From the NCBI GenBank assembly GCA_023411215.1, contig JAEYOY010000058.1:1-64000 (forward strand): 64,000 bases of DNA, written 5' to 3'. The DNA comes from Bacillota bacterium (GTDB lineage Bacteria > Bacillota > Clostridia > Lachnospirales > Lachnospiraceae). This document shows, piece after piece, positions 1-8,700 of this stretch. The translations under genes were made by a program, and so were the position numbers. The notes below the pieces were generated by a model that did not search any database, was not told the DNA's origin, and was given only the letters and a program-made list of their open reading frames with translations. Within the stretch, counting starts at the first letter, position 1. Each line of letters starts with the position of its first letter.

Positions 1-120
1 CCATCCGGCTTCCTTCAGATTCGTAGTCACCCACGACACCCTTGCCATTGGCTATGTCCTTCCTACTACCAGGCGGACTCGGGACTTACACCCGTTGAAA
101 CGTGCGCCCGCCGGGCGCAC
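1..120 (-). mobile_element. Group IIC intron, 5' end (partial, runs off the left edge)
   Basis: Read on the minus strand from 120 downwards, the sequence begins GTGCGCCCGGC, the usual start of a bacterial group II intron. It continues with the domain I blocks GTCCCGAG, GGCAAGGGTGTC and GAATCTGAAGGAAGC, which closely resemble the Oceanobacillus-type IIC ribozyme as I recall it. The intron starts one base past the stem of a strong hairpin (122-160), the insertion habit known for class C introns, which enter behind rho-independent terminators. The reverse transcriptase and 3' end, if present, lie outside the window. Earlier plus-strand translations of such DNA as a protein are artefacts. Confidence 0.88.
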
Positions 121-121
121 T

Positions 122-160
122 ATAAAAGCCTTGTAAACGTTTTGTTTACAAGGCTTTTAT
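122..160. terminator. Strong rho-independent terminator, target of the intron
   Basis: A 17-bp perfect stem (122-138 with 144-160) encloses a 5-base loop. On the minus strand it lies downstream of the Dabb gene and would end its transcript. Its trailing T run is interrupted almost at once by the group IIC intron. Confidence 0.85.
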
Positions 161-329
161 CTTTTAATGTTAAATTGAAGCAGATGAATTAATGCAGTGA
201 GGGATACATGTTGTTCTTTCCTTCTTTTATACCATATCTTTTGCAACAGCACCTTGGTTTTTATTATCCCCATTTAACTTATCTACTGACGATTGTTGTC
301 GAATGCCTATTTTACTGTGCATACTACGA

Positions 330-644
330 CTAGTTAGTCCAGTAATCTATAACCAATACTTTTTCAAGATAAGGGGCTAAGAGAACTCCAAACGCCTTAT
401 GCTCAGGGTGAGGTAAATATGCGTCACGATCCGCTTCACTATGAAAGGTTACAAAGAAGCAATGGGTAAAATCCTGGCTGAGTCCTTCCGGACTGATATT
501 AGTGCCCCATTCTATGGATACAATTTGAGGTATTTTATTTTTCAGCTCCATAAATGCAGCCTCAATTTGTGCAACGCTTTCCTCCTTTGCATTGTCTCTA
601 AATTTAAATAAAACCACATGTCTTAAAACCTTTTCTTCCATCAC
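330..644 (-). CDS. Dabb (stress-responsive alpha/beta barrel) domain protein
   Basis: A 104-residue protein that fits a single ferredoxin-like Dabb domain. It opens with LRHVVLFKFRD, has a central HCFFVTFHSEADRDAYLPHPEH segment split by a turn, and ends VLVIDYW. Dabb proteins form dimeric alpha/beta barrels; members include stress-induced plant proteins and small enzymes, but the substrate here cannot be told. GGAGGAG sits 5-8 bases before the paired ATGs at 644/641, so either may be used. The gene is alone, followed by the terminator at 122-160. From 161 to 329 nothing else is evident. Confidence 0.85.
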   Translation of the reverse strand: MMEEKVLRHVVLFKFRDNAKEESVAQIEAAFMELKNKIPQIVSIEWGTNISPEGLSQDFTHCFFVTFHSEADRDAYLPHPEHKAFGVLLAPYLEKVLVIDYWTN

Positions 645-658
645 AAACTCCTCCGTCT

Positions 659-782
659 CATTCTCTATCGTGTTCTTACGAAGTAATCTTCAATCAGACA
701 CATTCTCTACAGTGTTCTTGCGAAGTAATCCTCAATCAGACACATTCTCTACAGTGTTCTAACAAAGTAATCCTCAATCAGA
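659..782. repeat. Three tandem 42-bp units derived from a hydrolase gene tail
   Basis: Units at 659-700, 701-742 and 743-782 (the last incomplete) share CATTCTCTACAGTGTTCT and AATCCTCAATCAGA with a few substitutions. On the minus strand each encodes a version of the last codons of the esterase at 3366, ending DYF-RTL-stop. The third unit runs directly into the decayed hydrolase copy at 749. This looks like slippage or unequal exchange at the end of a duplicated gene. Confidence 0.8.
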
Positions 783-1019
783 TCAAGCAGCTCCTGACTC
801 CAGAAATTATCCTCATGGGGTGCTCCTTCGACACGAATGACTTCTGTATGGACATCATTGGCACACAGCTTCTCTGCCATGATGGTGCATTGCTCATAGG
901 GCACTATATCATCCTGATCTCCTTATGACAGATACATCCACATGTTGGTATCCATACGGCCATAATATAGTGCCTCGAGCTTTATGGGATATTTAAAAGG
1001 AAAAAGTGTACTGATGATA
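749..1019 (-). pseudogene. C-terminal remnant of an alpha/beta hydrolase (duplicate of the gene at 3366)
   Basis: 749-919 matches 3366-3536 over 171 bp with two differences seen by eye, covering the acid and histidine segments (GDQDDIVPYEQ and EGAPHEDNFW) and the stop codon. Upstream the similarity to the intact gene is lost. The same frame continues as TLFPFKYPIKLEALYYGRMD but is broken by an in-frame TAA immediately before GDQDD. There is no catalytic serine motif and no start. It is a non-functional fragment left by a duplication. Confidence 0.8.
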
Positions 1020-1028
1020 TTTGAGAGA

Positions 1029-1179
1029 TACTTATCTTCTCACGACTGTTGTTGAAGGCACTCCTTTGGAAGCCCTCTTCCTTTTGATTTTGAATTAAAT
1101 TATAGTGTTGAATTCTTAAAAAAACATTGTAAATAATGGTATCATTATGAACCAAGTTCTTTTACATGTCAATTATTAC
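1029..1179. repeat. Shrunken copy of the arr flanks
   Basis: 1029-1071 resembles 4379-4421 (the side downstream of arr), and 1072-1179 resembles 4856-4974 (the side upstream of arr). Here the two flanks touch, so the 4429-4845 arr gene is missing from this copy. Shared stretches include AATTATAGTGTTGAATTCTTAA and ATTATGAACCAAGTTCTTTT, each with flanking differences. Confidence 0.75.
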
Positions 1180-1345
1180 ACGCATTTTGCTGATTGCACC
1201 CACCGACTGGAGGCTCCTATCCCGGCTATCCCTGGTATACGCAAGCATCGGCGAATGGGAAAATGCAGAGAATCATGTGAAAAGGGTTAGTGGCGCAGAA
1301 AAATTCAGTAAAATCATCCATTTCTTGTTCAGGTGCTATTTTTGA
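1175..1345 (+). pseudogene. C-terminal remnant of a TPR-like protein, copy 1
   Basis: The open frame reads TRILLIAPTDWRLLSRLSL, then VYASIGEWENAENHVKRV, then a tail ending FLFRCYF-stop. The helix-turn-helix pattern with A/Y/G positions fits one or two tetratricopeptide repeats. No start codon with a ribosome site is present. The same segment occurs at 5104-5178 in the second copy, which ends earlier. It is a fragment of a larger lost gene. Confidence 0.65.
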
Positions 1346-1370
1346 CATATTATTCTAGTTGGTATATAAT
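1342..1370 (+). promoter_or_regulatory. Consensus sigma-A promoter for the CotH lipoprotein
   Basis: TTGACA (1342-1347), a 17-base spacer and TATAAT (1365-1370) are both perfect. Transcription should begin near 1377, which rules out the upstream ATG at 1369 and the far start at 1333 and supports the start at 1402. Confidence 0.85.
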
Positions 1371-1401
1371 GGCAGAATACAATATAAAAGGGATGGGTGT
1401 T

Positions 1402-3267
1402 ATGAAAAAAAATATAAGTATTGAGAAGCTAATATGCTGTATTGTCATTGTTATGATGCTAACCGGATGTGGCGCGATTACATCTTCCTCCCCTACTGAT
1501 TCACCTTCTAATTCTACTTCAACCGAAACCACTGTTGTACCCGATGAAAGCGCGGAAGCTGCAACGACTGAAGGTATTAGTTCAGAGAAGCAATCTACAG
1601 ATATCGAGTATTCCCAGGGTGATATACCGAGAATTTATATTACCACTGCGAATTATCAAAACAAACTTAACTCATATAATAATCTTGCTCTTGATAAAAA
1701 GGTTACTGTAAAGTCATATGAAACGGATAATCTTAGAGAAGCATACCTTATTGATGGTAATATTGATACACGATGGGCTTCGTGTTATGAAGACACTGAA
1801 TTTTTTTTAATAGATCTAGGTAACTCAGAGAAGTTCAGTTATATCAAAATAAAGTGGGAAAGTGCTTTCGGTAAAGAATATACGATATCCGTTTCAGATG
1901 ATAATACGAACTGGGTACCGATCATTAATGAAAAAAACGGAAGCCCCGGTGATATGGACTATTCCTTTAATGAGGTTTCTGCACGATATATAAAATGGCA
2001 GGGTATTAAGCGCGGGACAGATTACGGATATAGTATCTTTGAATTTGGTGTATATAAAGACAGCACCTTGGCAAACACTGCTTCTGCTGTAAGCGGAGAT
2101 TATCCATATCTAAGTACATTTACAGACGAATATCAGCCGATTTCAATCACTATCATAGATAGCTTAGGTGGAGGCTATCCACAGATAAATGATGATAACG
2201 CAACCATATGTATCAGAGGTAATTCTACATCACTCACGAATAAAAAATCATATAATTTCAAGCTATCCGCTAAGAAGGATGTTCTCGGACTTGCTGAAGG
2301 TAAAAAATGGTGTGTTTTAGCAAATCATTTTGATAAGACAATGATTAGAAATAAAATTTCCTATGACTTTGCAGAAGCCCTAAACCTTCCAGTCAAATTG
2401 GAGACAGCATTTGTTGAGATATATATCGACGGTGTATATGAGGGCGTATATTTATTATCAGAGCCTGTATCCGATGGCAAGAACCGGGTTGATATAGACA
2501 TCAATAACGGAGAGTTTATATTTGAGAGATGTGCATATGTAGAGAAGGTTTCCCAAGGAATGATTCAATCCCCTGTGTTTAATCTCAATTTTAATATTAA
2601 ATCACCGGATGCCGATGTAGTAACTAACGATCAGAAGACTCAGCTTATCGATTTTTTAGGCAGAGTTGAAGAGGCAATTATGGCCGGCGATTCGTCAGTA
2701 ATGGAAAAAGTTATGGATTTAGATTCCTTTGCCTCTATGTATGTTTTTGAAGAATTATTTAAGAATGTTGATTATACTTTTGATACAAATTATTATTATG
2801 TTAAAGGAGACAAGCTCTATGCCGGACCCATCTGGGATATGGATCTTTCTATGGGAAATGTTTCATGCGTCTACGATTTTAGACCATACTACATATATAA
2901 TAATTCAGTAATTGATCAAGATATATATGGTAACGGCTCCGGTGATAGTACAGAAGGTTTTTGGGCTGCATCTGAGTGGTATCAGGCTCTTATGACATAT
3001 GATTTCTTTCAGCAGCTTGTGGATCGTACGTTTGATCAGGTTGAAACATCCTTTGAGCAACTTTATATAGAAGGAGGAGTAATTGATCAACTTGTTAATC
3101 AGTACGGAGCGGCTTTTGAAAGAAATTATTGCGATACCTATTGGAGTTTAACAAAAGCCTATAGTAAGTATGAAAGAGAAGCCCCGGAAAGCACATATTC
3201 AGCAAATGTTGAGTACCTTAAAAATTGGTTAAAGAAAAGAAAAAAATGGATATATGAAAACAGATAG
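1402..3267 (+). CDS. CotH-kinase family lipoprotein with F5/8 type C (discoidin) domain
   Basis: The 621-residue product starts at 1402, behind AAAGGGA and a consensus promoter. It has a lipoprotein signal ending MMLTGC, a Ser/Thr-rich linker, then a discoidin-like carbohydrate-binding region of about 120 residues (motifs LIDGNIDTRWAS and FLIDLG). The rest is a CotH domain with YIDGVYEGVYLLSE and the DFD-like motif GPIWDMDLSMG. CotH proteins are atypical protein kinases of spore coats; secreted versions occur with carbohydrate-binding modules and cellulosomal proteins. A membrane-anchored extracellular role on surface or substrate proteins is inferred. It is monocistronic, flanked by duplicated DNA, and has its own terminator at 3297. 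Confidence 0.85.
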   Translation: MKKNISIEKLICCIVIVMMLTGCGAITSSSPTDSPSNSTSTETTVVPDESAEAATTEGISSEKQSTDIEYSQGDIPRIYITTANYQNKLNSYNNLALDKKVTVKSYETDNLREAYLIDGNIDTRWASCYEDTEFFLIDLGNSEKFSYIKIKWESAFGKEYTISVSDDNTNWVPIINEKNGSPGDMDYSFNEVSARYIKWQGIKRGTDYGYSIFEFGVYKDSTLANTASAVSGDYPYLSTFTDEYQPISITIIDSLGGGYPQINDDNATICIRGNSTSLTNKKSYNFKLSAKKDVLGLAEGKKWCVLANHFDKTMIRNKISYDFAEALNLPVKLETAFVEIYIDGVYEGVYLLSEPVSDGKNRVDIDINNGEFIFERCAYVEKVSQGMIQSPVFNLNFNIKSPDADVVTNDQKTQLIDFLGRVEEAIMAGDSSVMEKVMDLDSFASMYVFEELFKNVDYTFDTNYYYVKGDKLYAGPIWDMDLSMGNVSCVYDFRPYYIYNNSVIDQDIYGNGSGDSTEGFWAASEWYQALMTYDFFQQLVDRTFDQVETSFEQLYIEGGVIDQLVNQYGAAFERNYCDTYWSLTKAYSKYEREAPESTYSANVEYLKNWLKKRKKWIYENR

Positions 3268-3296
3268 AAAAGCGGACTTTAGCTACAAACCAAGAA

Positions 3297-3338
3297 AAGG
3301 CAGAGGTTCATGACCAACATTATGAACCTTTGCCTTTT
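3297..3338. terminator. Convergent terminator between cotH-like gene and esterase
   Basis: AAGGCAGAGGTTCAT pairs with ATGAACCTTTGCCTT around a 10-base loop, with A and T runs on both sides, so it can serve both strands. Confidence 0.8.
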
Positions 3339-3365
3339 AGTAAACAATAGAATCTACTTCTTCCT

Positions 3366-4235
3366 CTACAGTGTTCTAACAAAGTAATCCTCAATCAGAT
3401 CAAGCAGCTCCTGACTCCAGAAATTATCCTCATGGGGTGCTCCTTCGACACGAATGACTTCTGTATGGATATCATTGGCACACAGCTTCTCTGCCATGAT
3501 GGTGCATTGCTCATAGGGCACTAAATCATCCTGATCACCGTGCATAAGTAAAAAAGGAGGATATTGCTTCCCGGGAATTACCTTCTCCACCGGATTCATC
3601 ATTGACATGCGCTCTCTCTGCTCCTCCTTTGTGTCCCCTAAGAGACGGATAAAGATAGAAGCTTCCCCATTCTCGTCGAGTTCCGGTATTCCCTGCTTAA
3701 AAAGCTCGAACATATCGGCAGGTCCGAAGCACTCTGCTACTGTCTTGACTGCGTCAGAATATTCGCCGTATTCTTTCGTCTTATAGACGGAATCATCTCC
3801 GGTCAAGCCTACCAATAGTGCAGTATTACCTCCGGATGAGGTTCCCCATATTCCGATTCGCTCAGGATCAATACCATATTTACCTGCATTTTTTCTCAGA
3901 AATCGGATGGCGGTCTTCACATCCTCCAGAAAAGCAGGTGCCTTATGATAATCAACCGATGAGCGGTGGGTCAGTGTTGCCACCACATATCCTTTTCTGG
4001 CTAACGCTCCAAGCTGCGGTAATTCATATCCCACATCAGGGAAGGTCCAGGCACTGCCCTGTACAAAAACAATGCATGGATACCTCCTTTCTTCTCCTGC
4101 TGCCCACGGCTGCAGAAGCTCCAGCTTCAACTCAACCCCAGTTTCAGTCGAATAGGTTATTCCTCCGATCAACCTGGCCTGTCCGGTAAGCTCCGGATTG
4201 TTTTTAATTAATGTAAATCTCGCTAATTCCCCCAT
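3366..4235 (-). CDS. Alpha/beta hydrolase, esterase/lipase (BD-FAE-like)
   Basis: A 289-residue cytoplasmic esterase-like protein. The start at 4235 is chosen because AAAGGAG lies 7 bases upstream; the longer frame to 4286 has no site. It shows the oxyanion region FVQGSAWTFPDV, the nucleophile elbow GTSSGG, the acid segment HGDQDDLVPYEQ and the histidine in EGAPHEDNFW. The arrangement fits acetyl-esterase and feruloyl-esterase-like enzymes that deacylate small or plant-derived esters; the substrate is not determined. The last 171 bp are repeated at 749-919. Confidence 0.85.
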   Translation of the reverse strand: MGELARFTLIKNNPELTGQARLIGGITYSTETGVELKLELLQPWAAGEERRYPCIVFVQGSAWTFPDVGYELPQLGALARKGYVVATLTHRSSVDYHKAPAFLEDVKTAIRFLRKNAGKYGIDPERIGIWGTSSGGNTALLVGLTGDDSVYKTKEYGEYSDAVKTVAECFGPADMFELFKQGIPELDENGEASIFIRLLGDTKEEQRERMSMMNPVEKVIPGKQYPPFLLMHGDQDDLVPYEQCTIMAEKLCANDIHTEVIRVEGAPHEDNFWSQELLDLIEDYFVRTL

Positions 4236-4428
4236 ATCACTTCTCCTTTCATTCACAATAATTATATAAACTATTTTATTACCCATTTCACCCCGAGCTG
4301 TACATAGCTTACACCCAAGTTTTGATGAAAGACCATCTTAATCAGTATAAGAAAAGCATCAGGGATAGATTGAGAGCCACATATCTTCTCACGATTATGG
4401 TTGAAGGCACTCCTTGGGAAGCCTTATT

Positions 4429-4845
4429 TCAATCATATATGATAGCTTCTCCTTGTTCCCGTAGATTTTGCAAGGAGGTAAGCATATGATTGATATCTTC
4501 CTCGGAATGTCTTTCCCATGAACCAAGTTCAGCTACTATTTTCAAGGGAGCTTTAGACCGATAAGAACGTGTAGGGTTCCCAGGGAATCTTTTGTCCGTT
4601 AAATTCGGATCATTTTCAAAATCTCCGGTAGGTTCTACAATATAAATTCTTTCCTTTGCTTTAGAGGTCGCTAATTCAGCACCCCATTTAGCGGCATCCA
4701 AGGTTGCAGTAAAATATATATAGTTGGATTTTTTATCTTGGTAATTGGATAAATGTTGTGGGCTTAATAAGTCTCCAATTTTTAGTTCTGCTTTCGTGCC
4801 ATGAAAGAATGGTCCATGATCTAAGACATCAAGTTTTTTATCCAT
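4429..4845 (-). CDS. arr: NAD(+)--rifampin ADP-ribosyltransferase (Arr)
   Basis: 138 residues, the full length for Arr. Landmarks are GPFFHGTKAELKIGDLL, SNYIYFTATLDAAKWGAELA (split around the family's NAD-site residues), YIVEPTGDFENDPNLTDK and FPGNPTRSY. Arr transfers ADP-ribose from NAD to the C23 hydroxyl of rifamycins, inactivating them in the cytoplasm. GGTGGAG precedes the ATG. The flanks of this gene lie side by side in the duplicated copy at 1029-1179, so it is either a gain in this copy or a loss in the other. Confidence 0.93.
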   Translation of the reverse strand: MDKKLDVLDHGPFFHGTKAELKIGDLLSPQHLSNYQDKKSNYIYFTATLDAAKWGAELATSKAKERIYIVEPTGDFENDPNLTDKRFPGNPTRSYRSKAPLKIVAELGSWERHSEEDINHMLTSLQNLREQGEAIIYD

Positions 4846-4959
4846 ACCGCTCCACCTCTTCCTTTCGATTTATGAAATAAATTATAGTGTTGAATTCTTA
4901 ATAGACTAGTTTGTAAAAATGCATAAATAATGGTTTTATTATGAACCAAGTTCTTTTTA

Positions 4960-5187
4960 ATGTCAATTATCTTCCTACCCAAACAACAATCCACTTCCAT
5001 CGATGAACGATGTGTCACCGCATATCCGGAGCATGTGAATTTTGCCTATCTCTATGCCTATACTCATATGCAATTGCAACAGTTTCACAGAGCCATCTCG
5101 GTTCTTACACGCATCCTGCAGACTGCACCCACCGACTGGAAGCTCCTATCCCGGCTATCTCTGGCATATGCCAGCATCATTCCTTAG
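4960..5187 (+). pseudogene. TPR-like remnant, copy 2
   Basis: A 75-codon frame with LYAYTHMQLQQFHRAISVL and LLSRLSLAYAS, matching tetratricopeptide spacing. The segment 5104-5178 is the counterpart of 1177-1251, but here it ends after ASIIP where copy 1 continues GEWENAENHVKRV. The ATG at 4960 has no convincing ribosome site. Likely debris of the same ancestral gene as copy 1. Confidence 0.55.
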
Positions 5188-5238
5188 AGGCTACTATCTA
5201 TCCGCTAATCCTTGGATTGCGGAATATTAAAATTGTCT

Positions 5239-5340
5239 TTATAGATATCGATTTTGAGATGGTGTTCCGTAACCTCTCTGTGTTGCCAATATTTTATCTT
5301 CAGATTGAATAATCGCTTCGACCACTTCTATTGTCTTCAT
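5239..5340 (-). pseudogene. N-terminal remnant of a MutT-type NUDIX hydrolase
   Basis: A 33-codon frame starts at 5340 behind AAAGGAG and reads MKTIEVVEAIIQSEDKILAT then QRGYG. This is the typical opening of 8-oxo-dGTP diphosphatases (MutT family), just before the glycine-rich lead-in to the NUDIX box. The reading diverges after GYG and stops within ten codons; no NUDIX box follows. A decayed gene start that kept its translation signals. Confidence 0.7.
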
Positions 5341-5529
5341 ATATGCTCCTTTATTTGTATCGTACGGTATCTAGCTTGTCCTAAATTCCATTATATAACA
5401 AGCCGTATAAGAATTGTAGATCAAAAATAATCCCCATAACAAGCATATTTCCGGTATGAATCATCGATTTTTGACGGAAAATGCCAGAAATATCAAATTT
5501 TTTTTCTAGTAAATTATACTCAGACACTG
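5341..5529. other. Intergenic region upstream of the riboswitch
   Basis: No gene is seen. On the minus strand TATAAT near 5391 could serve the decayed mutT start. On the plus strand the TATAAT at 5530-5535 belongs to the riboswitch leader; no good -35 box is visible, so that promoter may depend on an activator or another sigma factor. Confidence 0.4.
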
Positions 5530-5556
5530 TATAATGTATCATAATGTAAGAAATGT

Positions 5557-5656
5557 ACAATTGTCGGCAAACTTATTGAAAAATAAGGACGCAAAGCCAG
5601 AGCCTGGTGGGAGGATGCTGCAATTAACATCCTCTTTTGGCAGTTCGGTTGCAACT
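5557..5656 (+). promoter_or_regulatory. Cyclic di-GMP-I (GEMM) riboswitch
   Basis: The leader carries GGCAAAC, a hairpin TTATT-GAAA-AATAA (5573-5586) with the GAAA tetraloop, GGACGCAAAGCC (5587-5598), a second arm GAGGATG...CATCCTC (5611-5634) and the closing GGCAG..CGGTTGC (5639-5652). Order and spacing match the GEMM-I aptamer, whose first arm docks by its GAAA loop into the second. A TATAAT lies 22 bases upstream. The aptamer's 3' strand (5651-5654) can pair with 5561-5564 and overlaps the terminator at 5651, so ligand binding should favour read-through (ON switch, inferred). It precedes the XrtG locus. Confidence 0.9.
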
Positions 5657-5690
5657 AGCATGTATGATGGTACATTTTGGTTGCTTTTTT
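5651..5690 (+). terminator. Riboswitch expression platform terminator
   Basis: GCAAC (5651-5655) pairs with GTTGC (5680-5684), with inner ATGTA/TACAT (5660-5664 with 5671-5675), followed by six T. The 5' arm overlaps the end of the c-di-GMP aptamer, so the two folds compete. Confidence 0.75.
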
Positions 5691-5758
5691 ATTCATCAGA
5701 AATGAAAGTATCCTACCTTTCATTTGTACTTTTCTGATTACCAAGGAGGCAAGCTTTT

Positions 5759-8700
5759 GTGAATGCAAAAACTCAAATACAGCAGCTGCAAAACAGCTTA
5801 TATCAGCTTGCTAAGAACGAAAATCTAAGATTTCCAAATCTCTATAGCAAGGTATATCAGCCGTATGTACTTATGGAGGCCTGGAACCGAATTAGGGTTC
5901 ATAAAGGCATTTACCAGTTAGATCAACATGTTCAAGCAAAGGTTGCAGCCTATGGATTAGATAAATTATTTCATGAGCTTCAGACGGATCTGCAATTCGA
6001 AGCATATAGAATAAGTCCAGCCAAGCAGGAACTTATCGACAAAGACATTACCCTTGCCAAGAATCGTATTCTTCAGATGGCTGTCAGATTGGTTATATAC
6101 CCGATTTTTAAGGTTGATTTTCACACAAACCCCTCTGCGTTTCGTACAAGACAGGATTTCAATAACGCTTTGGAGGAGCACCGTAATTCCCTTCATACCA
6201 AGGAACATTACATAATTATAGCGCATATCAGATCCGGTTATGACAACATCAATCAAGATAAGCTTATGAAATTAGTGGAGCAGAGGATCAGCGACCAAGA
6301 GCTACTATATCTTATTAAAAGATGGGTAACCTTAGGAACGATCTATGAGAGTAGTGAACGAAGCACCATCTTCGGTATCGACAAAGACTCTGCCTTATCT
6401 CCACTTCTGGTGAGTATTTATTACAATTATCTTGACAGGTCCTGGAATAAGTATCCGATCTCTCGTGGAAGATGGTTGCGTTATGACGATGAGATAAATA
6501 TTCTGTGTGATAATGAGGAAAATGTGGTGCAAGCACTTGCTTTTCTGCAATCCCTCGTTGAGGAGCAAAAATTACAGCTGGATATTACAAAAACAAAAGT
6601 TGAGCGCTATCAGAATAATGAAAAAAATACTCCCGCTTCACAGCCCCCTCAAAATCCCATCCTACAGGAGTCCCTTCAAGAATCGGAGGATATCCTTACT
6701 GCTTCTCATGAAATACCAGAAGAATTTATACCTGTACAGGTGGTAACCGAGCAAATGATGGGAGGCTTTTGTGGTTACAAATATCGTTTCGGATTATATG
6801 CTGCTCATTCTAATGTAAATAACAGTGTAGATAACATTCATTTTCATACATTCACGATTATAATATATGTTCATGCCGGTAGTACTATCGATCATAATTA
6901 CGCGCTAGAGAAAGCAGTTCAGGATTATCTTGAACCTCTTCAGGGAAAGAAATTATCCGATACAAGCTTATTCATTGGAAGGACTACAACGATAGAGGGA
7001 ATCGGCGATACCTTATTTGATCCGTTATATGATTTGATTCATAGGTTAGGCTATGAGCTAGTTAAGCTTTCTATTTCTGAGAACCCTATCCGAGTATATT
7101 CTGTCTCCAATAAGAGACTTGACAGTAATGTTAATCAGATTAGCGGAATTTCACAGGACTGTATTCCGATTATTAGCCTTGATGAGCCTGAGATTAGCAA
7201 GATAATTGAACCTGTCTCTCCGGCCAAACCCGAGGATTTTGAGCCGATCGTAGCAGCTATTGCTCTTCAGGCAGACTCCGTACAGACATATGAGGAGGAA
7301 TATCTGAAGGATATTGCACTTACTTCAGAACTGGAAGCAGAATCTCCTTCTGAGGCAGTTGATAACCTCTCCTTACATAAATCAAATGTTTCTCTTGAGC
7401 TCCTTAAGTGTATCATAGGTCTTGGCTGCTTTGTAGCACTTGCGATGCTCATGATGTATATTATCAAGGATAGCGGAAAATATTCCCAGGGCTATGATCT
7501 CTATTGCCATTTATACAGAGCAGATTTACTCTTAGAAAATATAAAGCTAGGGAATTGGTTCCCCTTATATGACAGCTCCTGGTACAATGGTGTCGAAATT
7601 ATGAGATATTGGGGCCCCCTCCCATTATATATTCTCGCAGGACTGGAATGGATCATCGGCACAAATGTCTTAGACGCCAACGTTATGCTACTTGGTACCC
7701 TCCTGATCCTTGGCGGCTGCGGCTGGTTATTATGGGGGGTCCGATACCGCAGAATCGGTTTATCCGTTACCATTGGATTACTTTGGTTCTTCATGCCGGA
7801 GAATATGCGAGTTGTAATCTTGGAAGGAAATCTTCCGAGAGGAGTAATTAATGCCTTACTCCCCTTTTTCTTTTATTTTGTATGGAGGGTGATGGCCGAG
7901 AAAAAGAAGAATGCAATATTTCCTCTTATTATAATTACCGCACTTATCACAGTATGTCATTTGGGTATTACGCTGATGTTGATTGCTACTATGGTGATCT
8001 TCATCTTGTTCCATTCCTCCATGAATCATACACTCCGTAGCTCGCTCAGCGCTTTAAGTGCATGTATATCCGGCGTACTTCTTGCAGGTCTTTGGGTCGT
8101 ACCGGCATTGATTGGAGGAGCAGCAAGCGGCTCTTCTACCAATCAGGTTATGAGTATATTTTTTGAAAGTATTCTCGTTTCCTTGAATCCGTTCACAAGA
8201 ATTAATGGAGATATTGTTTCCTTTTATTTTGGTCTCTCCATATTTCTAGTCTGTATCTTAGGTACGCTTTTAGCACCAAAGGATACGAAAGCCGGATTCA
8301 TAACAGCTTTAGTGTTACTGATATGTACCACCAAATCTGTCTACGAATTGTTTGTGAAATTACCCTTCAGTCAGTTTTTATGGATGGTTCGCTTTATTCC
8401 AATTGGATTGGCTGCCGCAATGGTTTCCTTCCTCCTTTGGAAGGGACTAAAGAAATGGGTTGTGCTGGTCATTGTGATATTACTGGCTGCAGACTGCGCC
8501 ACCTCAATTCAGAACATCTACTTCCCGCCGGAATACAAGATATCTGATGTACAGGAACGTCTGGATCTGAGAGCAGAGGAAGCACTAATTATAAGGGCCA
8601 AAGAAGTTACAAATCAACGAATGGCTTATATGGATTTAAGCAAATATGGTTCTTTTGCTCCATATTATATTTCAGGTGTAGAAAAAAGAGTTAATTATAC

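Noticed and set aside
1..120. Open reading frame on the plus strand at the left edge
   Set aside because: It is antisense to conserved group II intron domain I and has no independent support as protein.
659..782. CRISPR-like array
   Set aside because: Units are contiguous 42-bp tandem repeats without spacers and derive from a gene end.
5534..5737. 67-codon frame starting at 5534
   Set aside because: It lies entirely across the c-di-GMP riboswitch and its terminator and has no ribosome site.
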